Source: Algibacter pectinivorans
GTDB lineage: Bacteria > Bacteroidota > Bacteroidia > Flavobacteriales > Flavobacteriaceae
Reading direction: 5' to 3'
Length of the DNA: 64,000 bases
Assembly: GCF_900112595.1 (NCBI RefSeq)
Contig: NZ_FOMI01000001.1
Location: forward strand, 434,001 to 498,000
Position 1 is the first letter of the stretch, and each line of letters begins with the position of its first letter. Both the position numbers and the translations under genes were made by a program. Under the pieces are notes generated by a model. It was given only the letters and a program-made list of their open reading frames with translations, ran no database searches and was not told where the DNA came from. Below, piece by piece: positions 52,601 to 61,021 of this stretch.

Positions 52601-53884
52601 TATTAATTTTCTAGCATTTTCAAGTTTGGCGTAATCGCTACCTTCGTTTACTTCGTTATTTAAAGCACCAAAACCTTGATCGGCTGTCGATATATCTCTA
52701 ATTTGTTGTGTTAAAACTGAACCACCTGTTGTAATTGTTAAGGGATTAAATCCGTTATTTCCATTATCTGGAAAAGCCCCAGGAGCTGCCGATACTGGTA
52801 CGGTTTGAGAATAGGTTTTATCGCTCTCTCCAATATCTTGAAGTGCTACAATATTTCTAACATTTTCTGTTCTATTACTTCTGTTAGTCACCCATACTTC
52901 CAATCTTGTAATTTGTAAACCTTTATTGTTTATAAAGGGATAGTTTGCCAAAGCAGCATCATAAGTATCTCTAAAGTATTGTGCTAAAAAGAAGTGTCTA
53001 TTTTCATCGTATTCTCTAATAAAAAACTCGAAATCTTCTAGGGTTCCTCCACCTTGAGCTACCACGGTATTGGCTTGCGATTTTTGTTCGGAAAACACAC
53101 CTGTTACCGTAGTTTTTCCGAATTGTAATTGCGCCTTTACACCAAATAAACTTTGTGCTCCTGTAATTAAAGAACTATTTAAAGGCATACTTACATTACC
53201 CACTTCAATTTTTTGAAGAATATCATCTTCGGTTGGAGTGTATTCTAATTTTATAAGTTGTTGAAAATCGAAGGTAGATTGTGTATCGTAATTAGCATTA
53301 ACCTGAAGCCTTGTACCCACTTTACCTAATAAACTTAAACTAATACGCTGGTCGAAATCGAAAGTAAAATTACTTCTGTTTCGTGGTGAAAACGATGGGT
53401 TATCTTGTTTTGAAAAAAGGACACCTAAATCCATTTCTACCGATCCTTGCGGAATAACCTCGATAACATCACTTCCAAAAATACTGGTAAAAAAATCTGA
53501 TTTTACATAAAATTCGGGCAGTAAGTTTTTTTGAGTCTCTTCTGAACCTTCCTTTTTACCTTCAAAAGCATCAATTTTTTCTTTGTAATAGCTTCGTAAA
53601 TTTTCCTTAGCCACTAAGGCATAATACTCTTTTGGCGTAAGGATAACAGGGTAGTTAATATTAAAGCTACCTATTTTTTCGGTATAAATATACCTATCTG
53701 TTATGGGATCGTAGGTATACCTGGACTCCACACTAGTAGGATTTGGTACTTTTATTTTACCTAAACTAAATCCGGTTTGTATAGTATCCTGTGTTGGCTG
53801 TTGAGACCAAGCCACAAAAGAGTAACAAAACAGGAATACTAATAGGAATGTTTGTTTAGAAAGTTTATAGTTAGTTTGGTTCAA
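46601..53884 (-). CDS. sprA: SprA, the outer-membrane translocon of the type IX secretion system
   Basis: Very large beta-barrel (36 strands in the known structure) through which T9SS cargo crosses the outer membrane; needed for gliding adhesin secretion. Length 2427 residues, close to F. johnsoniae SprA (about 2400). Signal peptide about 1-27 (FVAWSQQ). Recognisable parts: the start PNPTSVESRYTYDPITDRY, repeated RSVRFARIYLKEF and VWFNELRLSDL segments, GLNVEHKFNENFLLGAT-type strands, and the C-terminal barrel ending FTVRYNFGN. It begins 6 nt after ruvA, with which it must be cotranscribed. Frame is intact throughout. Confidence 0.97.
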   Translation of the reverse strand: MNQTNYKLSKQTFLLVFLFCYSFVAWSQQPTQDTIQTGFSLGKIKVPNPTSVESRYTYDPITDRYIYTEKIGSFNINYPVILTPKEYYALVAKENLRSYYKEKIDAFEGKKEGSEETQKNLLPEFYVKSDFFTSIFGSDVIEVIPQGSVEMDLGVLFSKQDNPSFSPRNRSNFTFDFDQRISLSLLGKVGTRLQVNANYDTQSTFDFQQLIKLEYTPTEDDILQKIEVGNVSMPLNSSLITGAQSLFGVKAQLQFGKTTVTGVFSEQKSQANTVVAQGGGTLEDFEFFIREYDENRHFFLAQYFRDTYDAALANYPFINNKGLQITRLEVWVTNRSNRTENVRNIVALQDIGESDKTYSQTVPVSAAPGAFPDNGNNGFNPLTITTGGSVLTQQIRDISTADQGFGALNNEVNEGSDYAKLENARKLISGQEYTLNTELGYISLSQRLSNDEVLAVAYQYTVGGKVYQVGEFANDGLEATEVETNADNQVTSVVNTALVLKMLKSSITNVNQPIWDLMMKNIYDTGAYNLSEDDFTLNIFYNEASPLNFITPVGASFELDINGNPVTTNTPSDDLIENSPLLRVFNLDKLNFNNDPQSRGDGFFDFVSGITVIPQNGKIVFTSAEPFGEYLYNVLGGGSNYDDEDNGGFNEDQKKYVYDVLYKSTKTAALEEVEKNKFKLKGRYKSSGGGDGIPIGAFNVPRGSVRVTAGGRVLVEGIDYTVNYQLGRVQILDASLEASNTPIQVSTENNAVFGQQTKRFTGINVEHKFNENFLLGATLLNLNERPITQKANYGSESINNTIFGLNGNFSTKVPFLTRLANKLPNIDTDVESNLSLRGEFAYLAPGAPKGTDLEGEATSYIDDFEGSQNSIDLTSQQSWFLSSRPLDIDGDGEYGELEDQAGIQNGYNRALLNWYTIDPIFYSSRRPDEISDEDVSGLYTSRVFINELFPNQDLVQGQNSVIFTLDLAYYPEERGPYNFQTTNLNNETLTNPQDSWAGITRSLSSTDFEQQNVEYIDFWLQDPFQDNPSNPGGKLVFNLGNISEDIIKDGKKLYENGLPKDGDISLLNETSWGTVVPQNQSLIYTFDSTGEERTNQDVGYDGYNDAEEIAVFGSQFGEDPSKDNYAYFLNTSGDIFERYKKYNGVEGNTPDTFSDTDRAANTQPDVEDINRDNTMNTIDSYYEYELDLNRTNLPQSQADFDNIPNGNPLKEFLRDFKDQPRTLPNGESVNVRWYQFRIPVEGSHVKAVGGISDLRSVRFARIYLKEFQQATVFRFGTLDLVRSDWRRYTQALDLNDTTPEDEQTDFSVSVIGTIENEGSYQRPPGIEPEELFNNNTVVSQNEQSLVVKVCNLEAEDAKAVYKNINLDMRQYKRMRMFMHAEDGESGTGDLADNELVGFIRMGNDLTENYYQIEVPLEVSTSTTRDGLWPTNNEINLPIDILGKVKAESFVDAAPTNGEARFYDVINNEISRVAEGGTYVGYIPGQHRVAIKGNPNFGDIRTLMVGVKNATSSDDVCAEVWFNELRLSDLDNEGGWAAVVSMDTNIADFASISATGSQSTSGFGSLEQGPSQRSLEDVKQYDVVTNINVGQLLPKKWGIQVPFNYSQSEELVTPKYDQFYEDITLESRIDAAETEQEKETIRQQSEDYTKRQSINFIGVRKTRTTDKKPRFYDVENVTLNYSYNKVQHRDFEIENSVSKTLRVGANYAHNFNPITIEPFKKNDSLFTGKYWKILKEFNFNLLPTSFTINTDINRQFNRQKFREIDLTADSGNIGIEELFRRNYTFDFQYAINYNLTKSLQFNFTAANNNIVRNYFKDNDLIAGEQDDELDVWDGLMDIGDPNRQTQNLGVTYQLPLNKLPMFSFLDATYQYTGSFQWQKGSDLFGSLEVDGVTYDLGNTIQNSNVHNINTSLDMNRFYKYIGLVKKPIRRVRTRTTPGGAPPGGDAKDTKKKTSRVKNQSMTKLLNAGVDILTSVKRIQVNYSENNGMYLPGYLNTPGFVGTLKPTVGFTFGSQSDVRYLAARRGWLTTFDEFNQQFTSTNTKQLDISASLQPVKDLKIDIVGNRAYYENFTENYRVDNGIYNPLTPNTFGNFNISTVLIKTAFSQSDEVRSDAFDDFRANRLKVAERLAEEFYGTTTYERDPETNFPLGFGKNNQKVLLPAFLAAYSGQDANKVQTGAFRDIPIPNWDLKYTGFMKFGWFKKRFKRFSLTHGYRSAYTINQFSTNLNIDPNGVGNEAPPTPGVAYVDQSDASKDQSGNFKNERLFSNINLTELFSPLVRIDMEMNNSVRVQAEIKKDRMLSLSFDNNLLTEVQGNEYIFGLGYRIKDLRIRSKLAGPKKRIVSDLNMKADISVRDNKTIIRYLDLENNQITSGQTIWGLKYSADYAFSKNLTGIFYFDYTFSDYAISTAFPQTTIRSGFTVRYNFGN

Positions 53885-53890
53885 AATATA

Positions 53891-54472
53891 TTATAAATTT
53901 TTTAAGGCCTGCTTTATAATAGTTTCTAAATCGGCATCTGGGTGTCCTATCATTATTTTATCTACAACACGTTCTGCCTGTTTTTTAACAAATCCAAGCA
54001 CTTCTAAAGCAGATAACGCTTCATCTTTGTTGGTATTGCCTTGAGGCATAGAAACATCGTCTATGTCGTAAATCTTTAAGATTTTGTCTTTTAAATCTAA
54101 AATAACACGTTGCGCAGTTTTAGCACCAATTCCTTTTACAGATTGAATTAATGCTACATCTCCACTAGCAATACCTTCTCTTACTTGTTTTGGAGTTAAT
54201 GACGATAACATAGTACGAGCAATACTAGCTCCAATACCACTAACAGAAATTAATAATCTAAAAATTTCGCGCTCGCCAATAGAAGAAAACCCATATAATG
54301 TATGAGAATCCTCTTTAACCTGTAAATGGGTATATAGTTTTAAAAATTCGTTATTTGGAATTTGAGAAAACGTATGTAAAGATATATTAAGCATATATCC
54401 AACGCCATTACAATCAATAACAACATGAGTTGGATTTTTTTCGGTAAGCTTTCCTTGAATATGTGTTATCAT
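53891..54472 (-). CDS. ruvA: Holliday junction branch migration protein RuvA
   Basis: Tetrameric junction-recognition subunit that works with RuvB. 193 residues: domain I OB fold (MITHIQGKLTEKNPTHVVID), domain II with two helix-hairpin-helix motifs (LLISVSGIGASIARTMLSSL and LIQSVKGIGAKTAQRVILDL), and the short C-terminal domain III that contacts RuvB (KDEALSALEVLGFVKKQAER). Directly upstream of sprA, a gene order found widely in Bacteroidota. Confidence 0.97.
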   Translation of the reverse strand: MITHIQGKLTEKNPTHVVIDCNGVGYMLNISLHTFSQIPNNEFLKLYTHLQVKEDSHTLYGFSSIGEREIFRLLISVSGIGASIARTMLSSLTPKQVREGIASGDVALIQSVKGIGAKTAQRVILDLKDKILKIYDIDDVSMPQGNTNKDEALSALEVLGFVKKQAERVVDKIMIGHPDADLETIIKQALKNL

Positions 54473-54493
54473 AAAGTATTAATCGTTAACCCT

Positions 54494-54501
54494 CAAATGT
54501 A
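54494..54501 (-). promoter_or_regulatory. Likely -7 box of the ruvA-sprA promoter
   Basis: Minus strand TACATTTG, 21 nt before the ruvA ATG; no clear -33 TTTG. Confidence 0.45.
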
Positions 54502-54603
54502 ATAAAATTATTAACATTTAATTTATATCCTATTTACTAATCGACATTACAGCAATAAATTAGCTTGTTTTTAATTTGCTTTCAGCTTTATTCCTTATAA
54601 TTC

Positions 54604-56898
54604 TTACAGGGTCGGGTTTTCTTTTTCCCACTTTTCCTTGTTTTGAGCATCAATAACGGCAATAGCAGTCATATTTACAATTTCATCAACACTAGCACCT
54701 AATTGCAATATATGTACTGGCTTACGCATACCCATCATAATTGGCCCTATAGAATCTGCTTCATATAATTCTTTAAGTAACTTATAGGTAATATTTGCTG
54801 AATCTAAATTTGGAAAAACAAGCGCATTTACCTTTTTACCAGCAAGTTTAGAAAATGGAAAACGATCTTGAAGCATCTCGTCGTTTAATGCAAAATCGGC
54901 TTGTAATTCACCATCAACAATCATATCTGGATAATTTCTGTGTAACATTGAAACTGCCTCTCTTACTTTTGATGCTTTTTCACTTATAGACGACCCAAAG
55001 TTTGAATAAGACACCATAGCCAATACCGGGTTTAATCCAAACATTTTAATTACCCTATCTGTCATTTGAGTAATTTTAGCCAATGTCTTAGCATCTGGAT
55101 CTATATTAATTGAGGTATCACTTAAAAATAAAGGTCCTCTTTTAGTCATCATTAAATTGGTAGTTGCTGCTCTACTAACTCCTGGCATAAGACCAATAAG
55201 CTCTAACATAGGTTTTAAAACGGTAGGATAATTACGAGAATACCCAGAAACAACAGCATCTGCATCGCCTTCGTTAACCATCATAGCAGCAAAATAATTA
55301 CGCTCGCGCATTAAACGCTGTGCAGAATAATATGTTACACCTCTGCGTTTACGTTGCTCCCAGTACACTTTGGCATATTTGTTTTTACGCTCGTTTTCTT
55401 CTTCGGTTTTAGGATCTATAATAGGAATATCTGCGTCGAACTCAATTTCTTTCATTAAGTCTTCAATAGTTTCTTTTCTACCTAAAAGAATTGGTATAGC
55501 TACGCCATCTTCATGCACTATTTGGGCAGCTTTTAAAACATCTAATTGATCTGCTTCGGCAAAAACTACACGCTTAGGATTTAGTTTTGCACGATTTAAT
55601 AATAATCTAATTAACTTATTATCGGAACCTAAACGTTCTCTTAATGTATCTTCATACTTAACCCAATCGGTAATTGGGTATTTAGCAATACCACTATCCA
55701 TTGCGGCTTTTGCAACAGCAGGAGGAACTTCGGCAATTAAACGCGGATCGAACGGCTTTGGAATAATATAATTTTTGCCAAAGGTTAAACGTGTTTCGCC
55801 ATAGGCAATATTTACTTGCTCTGGCACAGGCTCTTTAGCTAATTTAACTAAGGCTTTAACAGCTGCCATTTTCATGGCTTCGTTTATTCCGGTAGCGCGA
55901 ACATCTAAGGCTCCTCTAAAAATAAACGGGAAACCTAAAACATTATTTACTTGATTAGGATGATCACTTCTTCCTGTTGCCATTATGATATCCTTACGGG
56001 TAGCGATTGCTAAATCGTAATTAATTTCAGGATTTGGATTAGCCATAGCAAAAACAATAGGGTTTTTGGCCATGCTTAATAACATTTCGGGAGTAACAAT
56101 GTCCGCCATGGAAAGCCCAATAAAAACATCGGCGTCTTTCATAGCTTCATCTAGTGTATCTATTTTTCTATCGGTAGCAAATTCTGCTTTTTGAGAAGAT
56201 AAGTTTCCTCTATCTTTTCTAATAACACCTTTACTATCCAGCATTACCATATTTTCACCTTTGGCACCAAAAGCTTGATATAAGCGAGAACATGAAATAG
56301 CAGCAGCCCCAGCACCGCTTATTACTATTTTTACGTCTTCAATTTTTTTCTCTGATAATTCTACAGCATTTAATAAGGCTGCCGCCGAAATTATGGCAGT
56401 ACCATGCTGGTCGTCGTGCATTACCGGAATATCCAGCTCTTCCTTTAAACGTCTTTCAATCTCGAAAGCTTCAGGCGCTTTGATATCTTCTAAGTTAATA
56501 CCACCAAAAGTAGGTGCTATATTCTTAACGGTTTGAATAAACTCTTCAACATTTTCAGTATCAACTTCAATATCAAAAACATCGATATCCGCAAAAATTT
56601 TGAAAAGCAACCCTTTTCCCTCCATAACAGGTTTCCCTGCCAAAGCACCAATATTACCTAGTCCTAAAACGGCAGTACCGTTAGAAATTACAGCAACTAA
56701 ATTCCCTTTGGATGTATAGCGATAAGCGTTTTCTTTATCTTTTTCAATTTCTAAACAAGGTTCTGCGACACCAGGTGAATACGCTAAAGACAGATCTCTT
56801 TGGCTTGCATATTTTTTGGTTGGCACCACTGCAATTTTACCAGGTGTTGGTTTTGCGTGATATATAAGGGCTTCTCTACGTTTACTTTCTTCGCTCAT
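54604..56898 (-). CDS. maeB: NADP-dependent malic enzyme (MaeB type) with phosphotransacetylase-like domain
   Basis: Decarboxylates malate to pyruvate with reduction of NADP+. 764 residues in two parts: the malic enzyme (about 1-430; [14 protein letters not shown], tyrosine-lysine catalytic region, [20 protein letters not shown], the nucleotide site [15 protein letters not shown], and [12 protein letters not shown]) and a C-terminal PTA-like domain (about 430-764; [31 protein letters not shown]) that in MaeB proteins gives allosteric control by acetyl-CoA rather than catalysis. Full length. Upstream of ruvA by 131 nt, so in a separate unit. Confidence 0.95.
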   Translation of the reverse strand: MSEESKRREALIYHAKPTPGKIAVVPTKKYASQRDLSLAYSPGVAEPCLEIEKDKENAYRYTSKGNLVAVISNGTAVLGLGNIGALAGKPVMEGKGLLFKIFADIDVFDIEVDTENVEEFIQTVKNIAPTFGGINLEDIKAPEAFEIERRLKEELDIPVMHDDQHGTAIISAAALLNAVELSEKKIEDVKIVISGAGAAAISCSRLYQAFGAKGENMVMLDSKGVIRKDRGNLSSQKAEFATDRKIDTLDEAMKDADVFIGLSMADIVTPEMLLSMAKNPIVFAMANPNPEINYDLAIATRKDIIMATGRSDHPNQVNNVLGFPFIFRGALDVRATGINEAMKMAAVKALVKLAKEPVPEQVNIAYGETRLTFGKNYIIPKPFDPRLIAEVPPAVAKAAMDSGIAKYPITDWVKYEDTLRERLGSDNKLIRLLLNRAKLNPKRVVFAEADQLDVLKAAQIVHEDGVAIPILLGRKETIEDLMKEIEFDADIPIIDPKTEEENERKNKYAKVYWEQRKRRGVTYYSAQRLMRERNYFAAMMVNEGDADAVVSGYSRNYPTVLKPMLELIGLMPGVSRAATTNLMMTKRGPLFLSDTSINIDPDAKTLAKITQMTDRVIKMFGLNPVLAMVSYSNFGSSISEKASKVREAVSMLHRNYPDMIVDGELQADFALNDEMLQDRFPFSKLAGKKVNALVFPNLDSANITYKLLKELYEADSIGPIMMGMRKPVHILQLGASVDEIVNMTAIAVIDAQNKEKWEKENPTL

Positions 56899-56922
56899 AA
56901 TGTAGTTTATTAACTAAACGAA

Positions 56923-56930
56923 CAAAGATA
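56923..56930 (-). promoter_or_regulatory. Likely -7 box of the maeB promoter
   Basis: Minus strand TATCTTTG (TAnnTTTG), 24 nt before the ATG. Confidence 0.45.
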
Positions 56931-56998
56931 ATAATCCTTTGAAAGCATACACCTTTTCTTTAAAAAAAATGATGCTACTTTTTACAGGTTACTTTTAC

Positions 56999-58201
56999 TT
57001 ATTTTTTAATAGTAAAACTAAATTTAGCACCTTCTCCTAATTGAGAGTCTACTTTAACGGTACCTCCAGATTTTTCTACTATCTTTTTTACAGTTGCTAA
57101 GCCTATTCCATGCCCTGTACGCCCAAATTTGTCATAATTAACAAGTTTTTCGAAGATTTTAAATATCTTTTTTTGATTAGCCAAGGCTATACCAGGCCCA
57201 TTATCTTTTACATAAAACTGGTAGTGTGTACTCGACTCTGAAACAGTTATATCAATAGCAACCTCATCTTTATCATTATACTTTATAGCATTTGAAACCA
57301 AATTAATTAAAACTTGATTAACCACCGTCTTATTAGCTTTAACATCAACCAATGAGGTATTTAACTTCATTTTTATTTTATGATCGTAATTAAAAAGCCC
57401 TTCTACTTGTTGAATTAAATCCTCTAAGTTAATTGAGGTCTTTTTTTCTTTTATAATAGTATCGCTTTTACTATACTCAAGCAAGCCTTCTACTAAACCT
57501 CGAAGATTATCAGATGAGTTTAAAATTAGTTTTAGCATTTCTAAACTTTCATCACCAATAATTTCTTTGTTATCTTCAATGAATAACTCAGCTAAGCTAG
57601 AAATATTAATTAAAGGAGATTTTAAATCGTGTGCTGCCACATACGCGAAGCGCTCTAAGTCCTGGTTTTTTTCTTCTAAGCTCTTTAAGGCGTCTTCCAA
57701 TAAAAATTTATTTTTCCGAAGTTCTAGTATATTCATAACCTGATTTGAGAGAGCAGAAAGTGAATTTATTTGACTTTGACTCAATAAATTTGGTTTATTA
57801 TCAATAACGCATAAGGTCCCTAAAGGCAAACCATTTTGACTCTTTAGGGTCACACCTGCATAAAAAATCACATTTGGAGCTCCGGTAACTAAAGGATTAT
57901 CATGAAAACGATCATCTTTTCTTGCATCTTGAATTATAAACGGCTCATTCGATTCATTTATAGCATGTGCGCAAAAAGCATATTCTTTTGGTGTTTGGGT
58001 AGTGCTTAACCCAATGTGCGACTTAAACCATTGCCGTTTATCGTCTATTAAGCTAATTAATGCTATAGGCATACCACAAATCTCTGCCGCAATACGTGTA
58101 ATATCATCGTAATCCTTTTCAGGTAGCGTATCAAGAATATTATACGATTTTAAGTTTTCAATTCTATCTACCTCATTTTCATGGTCATTGGGAGCAATCA
58201 T
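56999..58201 (-). CDS. GAF-domain sensor histidine kinase
   Basis: Soluble histidine kinase, 400 residues, from the ATG at 58201 (MIAPNDHENEVDRIENLKSY); an upstream in-frame ATG adds 20 residues and is less likely. Order: GAF domain (about 20-160, with MPIALISLIDDKRQWFKSHI and FCAHAI), a short coiled coil (160-185), HisKA with H191 (FAYVAAHDLKSPLINISSLA), and HATPase (about 290-400; NLVSNAIKYN, DNGPGI, GIGLATVKKIVEKSGG). No membrane segment and no adjacent response regulator, so it is an orphan. The GAF part resembles those of many hybrid phytochrome-like kinases without the bilin cysteine. Confidence 0.9.
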   Translation of the reverse strand: MIAPNDHENEVDRIENLKSYNILDTLPEKDYDDITRIAAEICGMPIALISLIDDKRQWFKSHIGLSTTQTPKEYAFCAHAINESNEPFIIQDARKDDRFHDNPLVTGAPNVIFYAGVTLKSQNGLPLGTLCVIDNKPNLLSQSQINSLSALSNQVMNILELRKNKFLLEDALKSLEEKNQDLERFAYVAAHDLKSPLINISSLAELFIEDNKEIIGDESLEMLKLILNSSDNLRGLVEGLLEYSKSDTIIKEKKTSINLEDLIQQVEGLFNYDHKIKMKLNTSLVDVKANKTVVNQVLINLVSNAIKYNDKDEVAIDITVSESSTHYQFYVKDNGPGIALANQKKIFKIFEKLVNYDKFGRTGHGIGLATVKKIVEKSGGTVKVDSQLGEGAKFSFTIKK

Positions 58202-58301
58202 ACTTGTAAGTTTACAACTGCAAAATACTACAAATTCACGACAAATTTTCTGTAATAGCATTAATTATACTTTTTACAGTAATTTACACTATCACTTATT
58301 T

Positions 58302-58327
58302 AAAAAAGTAGCTTTTTACAGCTACTT
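58302..58327 (-). terminator. Terminator of the sugar-utilisation operon
   Basis: Minus strand: AAGTAGCT and AGCTACTT pair perfectly (8 bp) around 6 nt, then T4. It lies just after the GH13 gene stop. Confidence 0.8.
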
Positions 58328-58331
58328 CACT

Positions 58332-60065
58332 TTAAAACGTTAATACTATATTTTCTCCACCCACAGTATAATTTATTTCAAAGGAATGACTTTTAAGGTC
58401 TGCATTAAGAGATGCAACATCTTCTCCATTTACCCAAACAATATCGATTTTAGCATCTGAAGTTTCAATAATCTTCATAGTACCCGAAAAAGCACTTAAT
58501 GTATTTCTTAACCTTAAAAGCTCAAGTTGCCCTTTAACAACAGGCCTATTAACACCATCTATAATTTCTTGCATAGATAGTGTGGTTCTGTTAATTTCCT
58601 TATGGCCTCCGCTTCCGCCTTTATCGGCTCCTTTGTAATCATTTTTACCGGCAAAAACATCTAAATACCATACTTGCGGAATACCAGGCATAAATATTTG
58701 TATAGCTCTAGCTAACAACAACTTTTGTTCATCTTCTCCTAAAGCACTAAAAAAAGTAGCATTAACTTGATAGTACGAAATTTTTTTACCAGATGGCCCA
58801 TAAAGATTTTTTACGCGCCCGCCACGATCCATTATTTTGGTCATAACAGCTTCTATTTCTTCATCCTGAAGCAAGCCTTTATTATAAACACCATTAACCG
58901 CTTTTCCTTTTAAATCTAAAACAGGAATACCATCATGACAACCAAGCATGTTTACGGTTTTATAGCCTTTTTCAAGAATTTCGTTAGCCCATTTAAGCAG
59001 CGCCTTACTACTGCCAGTTTCAATGGTATGAATGGTTAAACCTGGAAGGAAAAAATCGTAAATAAAATACCCTTCACTAGCAACCTCATCGTGTAAATGC
59101 AAGCCATATTCGGCATGGATTTCTGGCAATACCATTAAATTATTTTTTTGTGCTATTTCTTTAATAGCCTTTAAATGCTGCCAAGTACCCGGTTTATTAA
59201 AAAAGTTAGTTTGACCAATTTCTTTATGTAAATATGCAAAAGCATCAAGCCTTAAAATTTTACCACCAAAATGGCTAACTTTCTTTAAAGTTTCCTCATA
59301 AAACCCCCAAACTAACGGTGAATTAGCATTAACATCCATTTGCCCTAAGTACGAACATTTTTGATGCACAATCTGAATAATTTCCTTTTTAAAGGTAATA
59401 CAATCTTCAAAATCTATGTGCTCTAACGCTTGCTTTTCTTCTATGGCAACATTTACTTTTTTAACTATTGCAATGGCTTGCTGTGGATTTAAGCCTTTAA
59501 TATTTTGTAAGTCTTCTGCATCTATTTTGTTAAATGTAATTTGCTGATAAAAGGTATTCCAATATGGTTTTTCGGTACCATCTGGAAAAGGCACTTTTAA
59601 TATTGGCAACCCAGATTTCCTCATAAATAATTTATTAAGAAATTCTTCTTTAGGCACAATAACACCATCGTCTCCCATTTCACCGTGGCCTTCCCAAAAG
59701 GTATTCCAATTGATGAAAAAATCTTTGTATTTAGAGTTTTCACCGTGCTTTAATAAGTCTTTAAACTGAGGTGAGGCTACCGATAAATGATTTAAAACTA
59801 TATCAAACTTTAATTGAATATTTAGGTTTTCTAAATCTGTTAAATCTTCTTCTGAAACTAACTCTTTATTAATGTTATAATCAATTACCGAAAACCCTCT
59901 ATCTAAATCGCTATTAAAAAATGTTGGCAGCACATAAAACAAAGAGAAAACATCCTTGAATTCTGGCATTTTCAGCATAGTAATGGTATCCTTTAAATTT
60001 ACACCTATACTATCTGGGTAAGCATTAAGCATTACGCCGTTGGTTATTTTATTTTCTTTCGACAT
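58332..60065 (-). CDS. GH13_18 glycoside phosphorylase, sucrose phosphorylase-like
   Basis: Alpha-amylase-fold enzyme that probably phosphorolyses sucrose (or a related glucoside) to glucose 1-phosphate. 577 residues. Catalytic residues: nucleophile D274 (ILRLDAFAY), acid/base E315 (MVLPEIHAEYG), and transition-state Asp D378 (GCHDGIPVLDL). Sucrose phosphorylase-type segments are DIVLNHLSVASPQFKDLL, GLPILKVPFPDGTEKPYWNT and FMPGIPQVWYLDVFAGKND. It is somewhat longer than the Bifidobacterium enzyme, nearer the size of glucosylglycerate phosphorylases of the same subfamily, so the acceptor specificity is not settled. The fructokinase-like gene and sugar transporter in the operon favour sucrose. 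No signal peptide. Confidence 0.87.
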   Translation of the reverse strand: MSKENKITNGVMLNAYPDSIGVNLKDTITMLKMPEFKDVFSLFYVLPTFFNSDLDRGFSVIDYNINKELVSEEDLTDLENLNIQLKFDIVLNHLSVASPQFKDLLKHGENSKYKDFFINWNTFWEGHGEMGDDGVIVPKEEFLNKLFMRKSGLPILKVPFPDGTEKPYWNTFYQQITFNKIDAEDLQNIKGLNPQQAIAIVKKVNVAIEEKQALEHIDFEDCITFKKEIIQIVHQKCSYLGQMDVNANSPLVWGFYEETLKKVSHFGGKILRLDAFAYLHKEIGQTNFFNKPGTWQHLKAIKEIAQKNNLMVLPEIHAEYGLHLHDEVASEGYFIYDFFLPGLTIHTIETGSSKALLKWANEILEKGYKTVNMLGCHDGIPVLDLKGKAVNGVYNKGLLQDEEIEAVMTKIMDRGGRVKNLYGPSGKKISYYQVNATFFSALGEDEQKLLLARAIQIFMPGIPQVWYLDVFAGKNDYKGADKGGSGGHKEINRTTLSMQEIIDGVNRPVVKGQLELLRLRNTLSAFSGTMKIIETSDAKIDIVWVNGEDVASLNADLKSHSFEINYTVGGENIVLTF

Positions 60066-60076
60066 TGTTTTTAAGT

Positions 60077-61003
60077 TTACAAAAGTTCTGATAAAATATT
60101 AATGTTATCGGGTAGTCTACCTACATTTTGAAGTTTTAGGGCTGCTAATTTTAATGCAATTTGCAAGCATTCTTCAACAGGCTTTTCCTTTATATGGGCA
60201 AATAAAAAGCCAGACCAAAAAGCATCGCCTGCCCCCGTAGCATCCATAACTACATCTATTTTTATGGCTGGTAATTCAATAACAGATTTTCCTTTTTGTG
60301 ATAGTTTAACCCCTTTACTTCCTAATGTTAAACAAACCGTATCGACCCCTTCGTTATGGAAAAATTCAAATATTTTGTCGTGTGGTAAATCTTCTTCAAA
60401 AAGTCTAGACATATCATCTTCGCTAACCTTTACCAAAGGATTATACTTGCAATATGCTTTAATTATATTAAAAGCTTCCTCTTGGCTACTCCAAAGTTTT
60501 TTGGCATAATTTACATCTATACTTAATTGACACCCCAAGTTAAAAGCTTCTTTAGCTTTATTTAAAATGGTAGACTGTGCTGGTTTTTTACTTAGAGCAA
60601 AACAGGTGGTATGATACACCTTAGCATTAGCCAGCGTTTCTTTTGAAATTTGGTCTTCAGTAATACAAGAATCTGCCTCTCTAAATGGTATAAAATCTGG
60701 AGTACCATCGGTTCTAGAAACAAAAATAACACTGGTAGGCTGAGTATCAATCATTCTAATATGCGCTGTAGAAACCCCTATTTCGTTAAGTCTTTTAAAA
60801 ATATACTCTCCAAAACCATCATTACCTACAGTTGCAACCATTACCGAGTTTAACCCTAGTCTAGCCGAATTCATAGCGACATTTGCTGGCGAACCACCTA
60901 AATATCTATGATAATCTCGTGTATTATTAATTAGAACCTCTGTTTGATGCCCAATAAAGTCGACAAGTACTTCGCCAACACATAGAATGTCTATGTTTTT
61001 CAT
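60077..61003 (-). CDS. PfkB-family carbohydrate kinase, probable fructokinase
   Basis: Ribokinase-fold sugar kinase, 308 residues. N-terminal motif GGSPANVAMNSARLG (about 36-50), and the second signature DATGAGDAFWSGF (254-266) with catalytic base D260 and the anion-hole GAGD. In the operon it lies 11 nt before the GH13_18 phosphorylase and 18 nt after the transporter, which fits phosphorylation of the fructose released from sucrose. Other ribokinase-family sugars cannot be excluded from sequence. Confidence 0.9.
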   Translation of the reverse strand: MKNIDILCVGEVLVDFIGHQTEVLINNTRDYHRYLGGSPANVAMNSARLGLNSVMVATVGNDGFGEYIFKRLNEIGVSTAHIRMIDTQPTSVIFVSRTDGTPDFIPFREADSCITEDQISKETLANAKVYHTTCFALSKKPAQSTILNKAKEAFNLGCQLSIDVNYAKKLWSSQEEAFNIIKAYCKYNPLVKVSEDDMSRLFEEDLPHDKIFEFFHNEGVDTVCLTLGSKGVKLSQKGKSVIELPAIKIDVVMDATGAGDAFWSGFLFAHIKEKPVEECLQIALKLAALKLQNVGRLPDNINILSELL

Positions 61004-61021
61004 AAAAATAAATATTAAAAT

